Positions 19,027 through 29,284 of a DNA stretch of 64,000 nucleotides are shown here, one piece after another (the stretch's first letter is position 1; each line of letters begins with the position of its first letter). The notes beneath the pieces are model-generated. The model made no database searches. It was given only the letters and a program-made list of their open reading frames with translations, and was not told where the DNA came from. Both the position numbers and the translations under genes were made by a program. This DNA is from Raphanus sativus (taxonomy: Eukaryota > Streptophyta > Magnoliopsida > Brassicales > Brassicaceae): assembly GCF_000801105.2 (NCBI RefSeq), contig NC_079516.1, positions 31,516,790-31,580,789 of the forward strand. Direction: 5' to 3'.

Positions 19027-20458
19027 TCAGGGCTTCGGGTGATGCGGTGCCGGAGGAAAAGCATCAAGTCCACTTCTCCCATTCACCGAACCTTGGACAG
19101 GCCCTCCAATAGGTCCCCAGCGGTTGATATTCCTCTCCGACCACTCCTTCACGAGCTCCCAACGAGCTTGCTCTAGGGCCCGCTGCACGGTCAAAGCTTG
19201 ATGAGTTATCACCTCTCGAAGCTGGTTACGAAGGAAGAGGATCTCCTCATGCGGAGAAACGCGCCGGCGTGGACCAAACAGTCTGTTATTTCCTGCATTC
19301 CTTAGGGTCGAGGAAGTTGCAACTGAGGAGACAAAAGAAGTCGATAAGTAAGACCGTCTCCTCTGAGGATTGGCCCTACAATATTCATTATACACCTGAA
19401 GATCCAGGAATCCCACCTAAAAGTCAGCAGAGCGAGGGGTCAGAATCGCTTTCGTGACTGTTTAAGAGAAAGAAGAGCTGTCTTACCCCAAATGCGACTA
19501 TGGCGTAAAGACATCCAGCTCATCAAAAATAGAATCCAACGGTATCGCCTGGGAATGCCCCTTGCCAGCTTCACCATAACCTCGCCAGCAGGGAATATCG
19601 GCCGGAAGATCTCTACAAAAACATTACGTAAGGTGGGATAGCAACGCAAAAGTTATCTTAAAAACAAAAAAGGGGCATACCGATGGATCGCCAAAAGTTA
19701 GGGTAGTGCGGAGCACCATTAACCTTCACGAACACATATCTCCTGTTCCAGAAGTCGTTTGAAGGGAAACTCCCCCGAACTCCCCTATGAGGTTCGTCTA
19801 CCAAAGGTTCACCATCACGAGACCAGATCTGATAGAAATCCTTCTTGTTCGATAAGGGAAGGAAGGAGTAGGAGTATAAAATTTCAGGTAGTCCGAAGGG
19901 AATACTGTGAAATTCACCCAACACTTGAATCGCCATTAGGGTACGCCACATTGTTGGGGTGAACTGCCAAGGAGAAACCCCAAAGTAAGACACTACTTCC
20001 GCGACCAGGGAAGGGATGTCCCCCCTGAAGCATGCTTCTAGGTACGCCTCGAAGATGGCTATCTCGTCGGTACATCCGTCACAAGCACGTTCGAATTCAC
20101 CCACACATCGTAGTTCCATCGAGTCGGGAAGAGAATACTTCCTGCGGATCCCGATCACATCTTCCTGCCTGATGTCCGACATCGGACCATCCTCGTCCTC
20201 GTCACCGAAAGAACAAAAGCGACGCTGCCGCAAGGGAGCCATAGGAGCGTCTTCGCTACCCACTCTCGAAGTCGCCCCTGGAGTCAGAATAGGCGATGCA
20301 AAGGGATCACCGAATAGGTATAGAGGCCTAGCGTGACCACCAACATGGGAAGCTGGAATCGCTCTGAAGTGGGTCTGATCGTTCGACATTTTTCTCAAGC
20401 AAGGGTGATGGTTCTGACTCGGATCTATATCATTGAAGGGCGCCAGATAATCCGCCAT
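19027..20458 (-). pseudogene. Tat antisense ORF (gypsy-type transposon domain), probably spliced, broken in exon 3
   Basis: On the strand opposite to the Tat element. Exon 1 (20458-19681) starts at an ATG and encodes an N-terminal variable part, then a domain I associate with the Pfam family 'putative gypsy type transposon' (Transposase_28): YSLPDSMELRC, DEIAIFEAYLEACFRGDIPS, VSYFGVSPWQFTPTMWRTLM, NRRYVFVKVNG. A GT...AG intron (19680-19613, 68 bp) follows, then exon 2 (19612-19487, 126 nt), a second GT...AG intron (19486-19417, 70 bp) and exon 3 (19416-19027). Exon 1 phase and exon 2 length match the copy at 32879. Exon 3 is open in a different phase from the predicted join, so one indel or another splice site is needed. 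Extra antisense ORFs are known in Tat elements; their function is not established. Confidence 0.7.
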
Positions 20459-20684
20459 TTAACCACCAAAGGGGAAAGGAAAGTCGGCAAAAAAATGTTA
20501 ATCAAGAGAAAAAGGAAGGGAGGGAAAAATCGGAAAATCTCCTATATTTCTTTTTAGGAAAATTTTCAAAAAAATTGTGCCAAGGAGATCTCGCCGTCAA
20601 AGGTTTTCGGCATAGCGGCTAGGGTTTCTCATTGTTTCCTTTTTTACGATAGAACACTTGTTCTACAATGAGGATCATACTCCG
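20459..20684 (-). promoter_or_regulatory. Probable promoter/5' leader of the Tat antisense ORF
   Basis: On the minus strand a TATA-like ttatataac lies near 20679-20686, about 220 bases upstream of the ATG at 20458, followed by a pyrimidine-rich leader. This rests only on position and motif. The DNA then merges into the truncated LTR-B, so the TATA could belong to either. Confidence 0.35.
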
Positions 20685-21717
20685 TTATATAACTCAGTCG
20701 CTTAACTCTCAGTGATGTCTCACTGGTTAAATAATCTAGATCTCTGGCCTCAACTGTCGTATGTTGACACAAAAAAAGAGTCGATCGATATCCTTTAGAG
20801 ATATCGATAGATACACCTTTCGCTCGGCAATCGATTCACCTGTCGGGATATCGATCGACGGCTTCTAGATATGCCTAGGCGCGAACCGATAATTAACACT
20901 AGATCTCAAGGAGGGCGGTTAGCTCTTCTCCAAGGAGATACTAGTTCAAACAGATAATTCAAGATATCAAAGATCCTAGTGATCTATATTCTAGTTAGCT
21001 ACTCTAGAACAAGCTTAGGGTGCAATCTATTTGATGAATATCACAACTTAGCAATTATAGTTTGGGGCTAATCCCACAAACCTATTTAAACCCTAGATCT
21101 TACAAGTAGACTACTCAGACATAGCTAAGCAATTCATAACAATAGATAGATGAAAGAATTGCATAGATAGATGAAAGTTGAATAACAAATAGAGTTCACA
21201 AATCTCTCCAATCTCTAAAAACATGTAAAACTCTAGTCTCTCTCTCTCACTCTCTGCTTTGTGATAACTTAGACTCTTTCAAAAGCTTGCCATAAAAAAA
21301 CACTTAGCAGGAATATTTAAGCATTTCCATTAGGTTAAAAACTCGTCAGGGGCAATCTCGTAATTTGGTGAAGTCTTGGTGAAGTAGTCGGCTAAACCAT
21401 TTCGTCCTCAATATCGATCAACAACACTAGATGTGTATCGATTGATTATAATCTTATAGTACGCGGATCTTCTCAGCTACATCGATCGACAACTCTGGAT
21501 GAGTATCGATCGATTCTTATCACAATGTTGACTTCCGACTTGGTCTTGAATGGTCAACTCGGGTGTATCATCTCTTGTACTCCAAAATGCTCCAAAAACA
21601 TTACTTTATCACGAAACGCTCCTGAACCTGAAAACATACCTAATAGGCTAGAAAACAGACTAGATATATAATAAAATTCTAGTATACCATGGTAGAAAAC
21701 GGGTAAAATTTATATCA
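20685..21717 (-). repeat. Truncated LTR-B, minus orientation
   Basis: Minus-strand LTR starting TGATATAAATTTTACCC at 21717 and homologous to 25097-26433 and 54552-55896. The start has lost the first CCATGG of the terminal inverted pair. Its 3' end is missing; similarity fades at about 20685 near the Tat antisense gene. It contains TCGATCGA copies near 20780, 20840, 21480 and 21510. It sits head-to-head against LTR-A sequence at 21718. Confidence 0.8.
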
Positions 21718-22891
21718 ACTTTGACACAAGATAGAGCTTTGAGTTAGCTTTCCAATGCCACTGGCTTGAGGTCAATCCGTATCCTGTAGCAGAAGTTATG
21801 CCCGTTTTACTGAAGAGTGGTCAGTCTGCCTCGCGAGAGGAAGCTGTCGAGAAGAGGATTGTATGTCGATCGATGCAGAACACTGCATGTCGATCGACAT
21901 GGACATCAGAATGTGGGCCGAGTATATTTCATGACCGACTGAAGCCCAGGAGTCACCACAAAGTTACCAAAATACCCTTGACGACCAGAAACCCTATTTA
22001 TGTTATTTTTAAGCCATTGTTGACGGCTACGCTTTCTATTCTTCTATTCTATTGTTTTCTCTTAGGGTTTGGAGAGAAGATCATTCTCCTTCAGAGATTG
22101 ATTGGAACTCCATTGGTTTTTTCATTGATTTCTATTCCTTTATTATTCATCTTGTTAGGTTTAGGGATTTCATGAGCTTAATGTCAAACTATTAGGATTG
22201 CTAGGCTATCTATAGAACTTCTACATCAGGGTGATTTGTAATACTAGAATCTGGAATAATTAGAAAACCATGAAAGTGTGACTGACTATTTGAATCTAGA
22301 ATCATAGGACAATTGAGAGGCACGGAAGTGTAATCAATTAACGGAACCCAAATCCTGCTGGATTAGATACTTAGATACGTACGAAAGGTGGTCTAGGAAT
22401 CTAATTGAACATAATCGATTAGGTCGTTATTGCTTGTTTGAGGAAGTATCGATCGACACTCAGGCCATAGTATCGATCGACGCTCACTCCTTGTTCGCGT
22501 GCAAGAGCCGGAACAACGACTTAGGCATCTGATTAGTAATTACATGCGACAGCTGGATTACTTGCTTATTGAAGTCGAGTTCTAGAACTGAATCTATAAA
22601 CCATTAGCATCCTTGCATTGTAGTTTTGAATCACTTGAATGATAAATCCCTAGGTCTAGCTATTTCTCTTTATTGTTTACAACTTCAACCAAATGAACAA
22701 CTGTCTTGTTCACTTTGCTTTCATCTATTAATTGCTTTCATATTTACTATAAACTGTTTGCCTAGTTTAAACTTAATATCTATAGTTTACTGTGTGCCCT
22801 AGCTCTCTGTGGATTCGATCCCTAAGTACTAAAATCGAACCTCTTATTTGAGAGAGTAAGATCACTTGTTAGGGTAATTTGAGTGATATCA
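21718..22891 (+). repeat. LTR-A, 5'-truncated, plus orientation
   Basis: Homologous to the minus-strand LTR at 4687-6136, starting inside it (tttgacacaagatagagctt) and missing about the first 220 bp. It ends gagtgatatca at 22891, the same end as the other LTR-A. TCGATCGA copies occur near 21868, 21890, 22448 and 22474. The ORF at 21798-22175 is LTR sequence, not a gene. Confidence 0.8.
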
Positions 22892-23026
22892 AATTACCCA
22901 GTAGAGCTTACCGCCCTCCTTGAGATCTAGTGTTTATTATCGGTACAGCTCAAATTACTAAACTACCCAGTAGACTACTGGGTAATTTGAGAGAGTAAGC
23001 TCTACTGGGTAATTTGAGCACTATCA
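22892..23026 (+). repeat. Patchwork of LTR-B pieces with inverted repeat at an LTR end
   Basis: After the LTR-A end come: a reversed piece of the LTR terminus (aattacccagtagagctta), a piece of the middle of LTR-B (cgccctccttgagatctagt), an inverted repeat ctactgggtaatttgag / ctcaaattac...ctacccagtag at about 22949-22991, and a normal LTR-B terminus ending ctatca at 23026. Such scrambling fits template switching during reverse transcription. Confidence 0.75.
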
Positions 23027-23030
23027 AATT

Positions 23031-23048
23031 TGGCGCCGTTGCCGGGGA
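23031..23048 (+). other. Primer binding site, tRNA-Asp type
   Basis: TGGCGCCGTTGCCGGGGA, four bases after the LTR-B-type end at 23026; identical to the site at 55901. Confidence 0.9.
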
Positions 23049-23099
23049 GCTTTGATCGCCATTAGATTTAATCTTATTAATCTTAGGTTTTTCTTTTTA

Positions 23100-23729
23100 C
23101 ATATTGGTCTTCGTGACAGAAACGCGACATCGATCGACAGGCCTAGACCGATATCGATCGACATCGAGCCACCACCAGCGAAGAGAGCATACACTGCAGC
23201 AGAAGTTGATCAGATCAAACATGAGCTGTACGAAGCTATGAATTCTATGGAGGAGAGACTCAACGGGACCTGTGATGACATTGACGACACAGTCAACAGC
23301 CTTTGCAGAAATACTCGCCAGATGAAGAGCGATATACGTTTTCTGCAGTACCAAGGAGAACGTTCAGAATCGATCGATACAGTTGACACTGAATCGACAG
23401 ACAGAACGCCCAGGGAAACGACCGACACACAAGTTGTAGCATCGATCGACACCTAGTCCGTTGCAGACCAAGATCAGCAGATTCATGAACAGCACGACAC
23501 AGCACAACATGAAAAACTGCCCGAGCATTCAACGTTTGCTTTCTATCAACATCAGTTTGACATGGAAGATTTAGACAGAAGGTTGCAAGTCATCAAAGCA
23601 GATTTAGCAAAGATACATCCGAGATGGACAAGATCAGATGATGCCACAAGAAGCTTCACTGCTACTGAGTCCAAAGAAGAGGGAAATGTTTGCCCACCAG
23701 CAAACAACAACCCCCACTGCACCATATGA
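23100..23729 (+). pseudogene. Ser-Ile-Asp-rich ORF remnant joined directly to the leader
   Basis: Homologous to the last third of the ORF at 30228-31361: RDRNATSIDRPRPISIDIEP, AAEVDQIKHELYEAMNSMEE, ending ..HCTI with the same TGA. A stop at 23454 (ASIDT*) and later changes disable it. The leader after the primer site runs without gag straight into this segment, so the whole gag, protease and first part of the ORF are deleted. Likely an internally deleted, trans-mobilised derivative or a recombination scar. Confidence 0.75.
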
Positions 23730-25096
23730 GTCACACACCTACAAAAGTCAAGCTAACTGACTATAACAAAGCGCTGAGTGGGAGGCAACCCACTATTAGG
23801 TTTTCTTTTATTTTCTTTTATTTTATTTTATTTTTACATTTTTACTTTTATTTTTTGGATTTATTTTTGCAGTTTTTAAAGATCCAAGTAGAATGATGAT
23901 TCCGTCGACCGACACGTACCATTCATATCGCTCGACACCACACGACCATCAATAACGATCGACGTACACCCCTACGAATCGATCAACACATGTCGGTCAG
24001 GTTTAGTCATTCTATCTTGTTATATTTATTATTTATATGATTTATTTATTTATTTCACTCCAGCTGTGTTACACTGGGACAGTGTAATTTAAGTATTTGG
24101 GGGAGTTTACTAATATGTGTTTTTATTTTGGCTTTTATTTAAAATGTTTTTCAAAATTATTTTTATAAGTATTAAATAGGGACATTGATATAAATTTATA
24201 TTTGATTGTCTGACCACTCTTTAGCACCATTCTAGATTTACTGATTGCAGATAGTACTAAAGATGCTAAAGTGGATCAACCTATCACCTATATACACTAG
24301 CTGAGATTGTTTGAAGGAACCAAAGCTGACCTCCAACACTAATACTGACTTATTTGCTTGTCTTGGGGCTTGGAAATCACTGGATCGGAATCCTCTTACA
24401 ATTCTGGAAGGTAAAAAGTCTGTGTGTTTCTGGTTCTCTTCCTTCTCTCTCTTCGGCATCTAAAAGATCTAAGTTTATGTTATAAAAAGATTGAAATGAT
24501 TTCTTGAGAGGCAGAGGGGTAGGAGTGTCTCCTGCGACTCCAGTATTCTAAATCTCTGGAATGATCACACATTGTGGAAACGAGGGATAGGTAAATTACC
24601 TGAGACCCCAGTATTCGCTACACTTTGTCAAAAAAATGTATGAGTTACAAATGAAAATGAGATAGATTAGATGACCTTTGTGGCATCGAAACCTGTTGAA
24701 ATTGAAACTAATAAGAGATTCAGAGAAGAGAGATGAGGGGAGAAAGGGATCAGAGAAGACTACCTTTGTGTTCAGATACTTGTTTGAGTTGAATCCATGT
24801 GTCCTTTGATCAATACTCCCAAGGTAAAGCCTGCACTTTTATTTTTATGTTAAGAAATGAGGTTAGTAGAGGGGAATGTCAGATAAGATTTGCTAAGTTG
24901 TTGACTGGATGCGTTTGGTTGCTAAGCTAGGATAAGGAATAATGAACTTCTGTGATTAGGATGTTTAGATATGGATTGCAAACCCATAGAGTGATGACTT
25001 CAATATTTTGAATATTTGAGTCCTATTGTTTTCAAACTTTTTTCAAAGACTACTGTTTTTGCTTGAAGACAAATAAAGGAGTAAGTCTGGGGGAGT
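23730..25096 (+). other. 3' untranslated internal region of an LTR-B element
   Basis: No gene seen. Contains gtgggaggcaacccac near 23780, a motif I recall as conserved after the last ORF in Athila-type elements, then a T-rich tract (23800-23880) and about 1 kb of AT-rich DNA. It ends with the polypurine tract tctgggggagt at 25086-25096, directly before LTR-B. Confidence 0.75.
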
Positions 25097-26433
25097 TGAT
25101 ATACCATGGATTTTACACGTTTTTTACCATGGTATACTAGCATTTTATTATATATCTAATCTGTTTTCTAGCCTGTTAGGTATGTTTTCAGGTTCAGGAG
25201 CGTTTAGTGATAAAGTGATGTTTTTGGAGCATTTTGGAGTACAAAAGATGATACACCCGAGTTGACCATTCAAGACCAAGTCGGAAGTCAACATTGCGAT
25301 AAGAATCGATCAATACTCATCTAGAGTTGTCGATCGATGTAGCTGAGAAGATCCGCGTACTAGAAGATTATAATCGATCGATACACATTTAGTGTTGTCG
25401 ATCGATATCGAGGACGAAACGGTTTAGCCGACTACTTCACCAAGACTTCACCAAATTACGAGATTGCCCATGACGAGTTTTTATCCTAATGGAAATGCTT
25501 AAATATTCATGCTAAGTGTTTCTGACGGCAAGCTTTGAAAGAGTCTAACTTATCACAAAGCAGAGAGTGTGAGAGAGAGACTAGAGTTTTACATGTTTTG
25601 AGAGATTGGAGAGATTTGTGAACTCCATTTGTTATTCTACTTTCATCTATCTATGCAATTCTTTCATCTATCTATTGTTATGAATTGTTTAGCTATGTCT
25701 GAGTAGTCTACTTGTTAGATCTAGGGTTTAAATAGGTTTGTGGGATTAGCCCCAAACTATAATTGCTAAGTTGTGATATTCATCAAATAGATTGCACCCT
25801 AAGCTTGTTCTAGAGTAGCTAACTAGAATATATATCACTAGGATCTTTGATATCTTGAATTATTTGTTTGAACTAGTATCTCCTTGGAGAAGAGCTAACA
25901 GCCCTCCTTGAGATCTAGTGTTCATTATCGGCTCGCGCCTAGGCATATCTAGAAGCCATCGATTGATATCCCGACAGGTGAATCGATCGCCGAGCGAAAG
26001 GTGTATCGATCGATATCTCTAAAGTATATCGATCGACTCTTTTTCTGTGTCAACATACGAAAGTTGAGGCCAGAGATCTAGATTATTTAACCAGTGAGAC
26101 ATCATTGAGAGTTAAGCAACTGAGTTCTATAGTATCATGCAAACAACTTGTTAGGCATTTATAGACATTATAATCTCCATTCCTGAATAAAAGCCCTAAG
26201 TCTAGCACTCTTCATTTCATTGAAACACCCATCATATTGTTGGTTAGAGCAACTACCTTGCTCATTTAGGAATTGTTATTTACATTTTCATCATTAAAAC
26301 AAACTTCACCTAGGATTGATTAATTGATTAGATTTAATTGGTTCCTTAGCTCCTCGTGATTCAATCTCTAAGTACTACAGCTGTACCTCTTATTTGAGAG
26401 AGTAAGCTCTACTGGGTAATTTGAGCACTATCA
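25097..26433 (+). repeat. LTR-B (1,337 bp), apparently shared by two copies
   Basis: Starts TGATATACCATGG after a polypurine tract, so it is the 3' LTR of the element to the left; ends gagcactatca at 26433. What follows is gag sequence of a second copy with primer site, leader and the first 130 or so codons missing. It has the terminal inverted pair TATACCATGG/CCATGGTATA and TCGATCGA-type sites near 25331, 25375, 25398, 25985, 26007 and 26029. Confidence 0.87.
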
Positions 26434-27415
26434 AGAAGCTCAAACACGATCGTTGGCAGACTACAATCGTCCTGATGAATACTATTCGACTTCCAGAGAT
26501 TCAGAAGCCGAACTTCGAGCTCAAGCCTCAGTACTACTCTCTCGTGTCTCAGATATCTTACTTTGGGTTATCACACGAGCATCCTATGGACCACCTGGAG
26601 AGGTTCGAGGATCTTATAGCTGCTATTCGTATGGATGGAGTCTTTGAGGATTACCTACTATGCAAGCTCTTCAAATACTCACTGATTGGAGAAGCTTCAC
26701 ACTGGCTCAAGCAGCTACCTACAGGATCACTGACATCTTGGGCCGACATAAAAAACGCCTTCCTGCGTAATTTCTTTGATGATGCACGCGCTGAAGACTT
26801 AAAGAGCAAAATCGCCACTTTCGCGCAAAAGCCTGGTGAGACTTTTAAAGACTCGTGGATCAGATTTAAGTTCTTCCAGCGAGACTGTCCATACCATGGA
26901 TTCAATGAAGTGCAACTGCTAAGCACTTTCTACAGAGGTATCGCCTTGAGGTATCAGATGGCTCTTGTTACTGCTAGCGAGGAGAACTTCAACACCTAGA
27001 ATCCAATAGAGGCTGTGAGACTTATTGAGAACCTAGCCAACAGCAGCAGCACCAAGAACACTGACTCTGACAAAAAGAAATCGGTTGCAGTCATCGGGGA
27101 GAACCAGATGAATGAAGTCAGAGCTAAGATAGATGCTTTATAAGCATTTCTGGGGCAGCCAGTCTGCTCAGCTGAAGAAGAAGAGGCTAGAGAAGATGAT
27201 ACAGAGGAAGATGTGAAATACATGGGAGGTACTGGATTTCAGAAGTATGGAAACCAGAGTGGAAACATAAACTTTTTGGCAGTGGTCAGAAGAGTAACTA
27301 CAACCAGATTTCACAGTATCAGAAACCCTTCACCAACACCAGGAACTACGCCAACTCAGCTTACCAAAACCCACCACCACCCACCCAGGAGAGTAAGTTT
27401 GATGCCATGATTGAT
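26434..27415 (+). pseudogene. gag: Athila-like Gag of an LTR-B element, 5'-truncated
   Basis: Begins inside gag at the position of residue about 130 of the copy at 56010 (RSLADYN...). The Gag core is clear: FELKPQYYSLVSQISYFGLS, DHLERFEDLIAAIRMDGVFE, CKLFKYSLIGEASHWLKQL, LRNFFDDARAEDLKSKIATF, QRDCPYHGFNEVQLLSTFYR. Early frameshift near 26470, a TAG at 26997 and a TAA near 27140 break it. Continues into the protease region. Confidence 0.85.
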
Positions 27416-28650
27416 AGAGTTCTTGAAGGACAGCAGAAGCTTACAGTAGATTTCAATGGAAAGATTGACTCTGTCTTCAACAATCTGAACAAAAGGATAG
27501 ACACCATTTGTACTCAACTTAGGAAGCTTGAGACACAGATTGTCCAAACTGAAGACTCTATCAGGAGAATTGGAACTTCTAAGGAAGTAGGAGAAGGAAG
27601 CATGAAACACCACGTGAATGCCATATTAGATGATGATTTCTGGCAAGTGGTGAAGCATGAGAAGCTACAAGAAGGAGACTTTGAAGTTGAAAGTTCACTA
27701 AGTCTCGGAGGATCACAATGGTGTCGATCGACAACATCTCTACACCATCGATCGACACCAACGATTTCATTTCCAGATACGACTGCAGATTGCAACGCGG
27801 TTAGGATCTTGACACATGATGAATTCACGGCTTCGCATCCTCATCCACCCACCCCCACCTACGAAGATATCGACCGACGAGACGAGCCACTCATCGATAT
27901 CCACCTATCGATAGACACACACCTCTCACATACCGAGTGCAACTACCATCGATTGACAGCAACCGAATCAATGCACTCCGACCCACACCGAAACCACAAG
28001 CTAACCCTGCAGAAACTACTAGTAACCCTTCAGACACTACACCAACATCAGAGGGAACTGAAGGAAGAAGGTTAAGGAGTAGAAAGGAGAAAACTCCTAA
28101 GAACCTTAAGAGGGAAGCTAATGAGAAGGAGATTGATGGTTTCACTAAGAGAGTTATCAGAATCCCACTAGAGAAGCCCTTTGAGAAAGTCTACTTCACA
28201 AGTAGATTGTGGATGTTCTTCAGAGAAACAAGGGAGACTGAAAATGACATTAGAAGAAGGTTTGACAATGTCAGAGAAGATATGAGGAAAAGGATTACTT
28301 TGAAGAAGAAGAGTGATCCTAGGAAGTTTGCAATACCCTGTGTAGTACAAGGGATTGAGTTTCCTCATGCACTATGTGACACTGGTTCATCAGTCAGCAT
28401 CTTACCAAATGTTATGGCAGACCATCTGGGTCTGAAAGTAAAGCCTTCACCAGAGATCTTCACATTTGTGAACTACACTCAGAAAAACTCTGGAGGCTTG
28501 ATCAGAGACCTGGAAGTACAGATAGGTAATGCTATTGTCCTTGTTGATTTTCATGTCCTAGACATCAAGCCAAATTGGAACTCTTCCCTCTTACTTTGAA
28601 GAGCATTTATGGCTACAGTAGGAGCTATATGTGACATGGAGACCAACATA
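27407..28650 (+). pseudogene. Gag-protease linker and aspartic protease of the LTR-B element
   Basis: Two overlapping frames (27407-28075 and 27937-28599) hold a coiled-coil candidate (DRVLEGQQKLTVDFNGKIDS), Ser-Ile-Asp repeats, the basic LRSRKEKTPKNLKR motif, and the protease: VVQGIEFPHALCDTGSSVSI with the DTG triad at 28378-28386, then VQIGNAIVLVDFHVLD and, after a TGA at 28597 where relatives have Gly, RAFMATVGAICDM. Frameshift near 28000-28075. No RT follows; coding continues with a Ser-Ile-Asp-rich segment instead. Confidence 0.85.
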
Positions 28651-29260
28651 ATGTGCTTGACTATGATAGATCCAGATATCCACTACGACCCTGTCAAACT
28701 TGGCAAACCACCAGCCAAAACCGTGGTAAAAGAAGATGATATTGGTATCATTGCAGTTTGTCATTGTGAAGTCGAGTATGAGACAGAGTACTCGGGATCG
28801 ATCGACAACATCTCAACATCATCGATCGACACCAGCGAGTCAGAAGAGATCGACACCAACAATGGACCATCGATCGACAGATGCTCACCAGATGATGAAC
28901 TCGATCTACCAGATCATTGCTACCCAAATTTCGCCATCCAACCCAACAGAAAAGAAGATGATTACTCAGTAAGAAGTTGGGCAGATAGCGGATTTCATGA
29001 AAGTTTTGCAGTAGATATAGCCAGATCTTCCCACAGTGGAAATCACATTTAAGAATATGATGAAGACTATTGGGAAAAGATCTTGGGAAAACTACATGGA
29101 GAATGATAGATTTGCAAATTGTTTCCGAAATCGATCGACATCCACCGTCCATAATCGATCGATTATCTACAACATCCAGCAAACCGACATCGTCCATCGA
29201 TCGACATCGCCAGCATCACATCGATCGATATTGACCTAGACGACTTAAAGGACAAAATCG
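28609..29260 (+). pseudogene. Post-protease Ser-Ile-Asp-rich segment
   Basis: Follows the protease in the same region where RT should start. Open to 29052, with NISTSSIDTSESEEIDTNNG and a run of four TCGATCGA sites at 29131-29232. Stops and frame breaks occur at 29052-29240. No polymerase motif (no FxDLxxGY, no YxDD) is present in any frame here, so RT, RNase H and integrase are truly absent. Confidence 0.7.
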
Positions 29261-29284
29261 GAATTTCACCGATTAGGGCAACAC

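Noticed and set aside
26421..26470. Gag start at the first available codon near 26421
   Set aside because: The first bases belong to the LTR end (up to 26433), so this start is an artefact of truncation.
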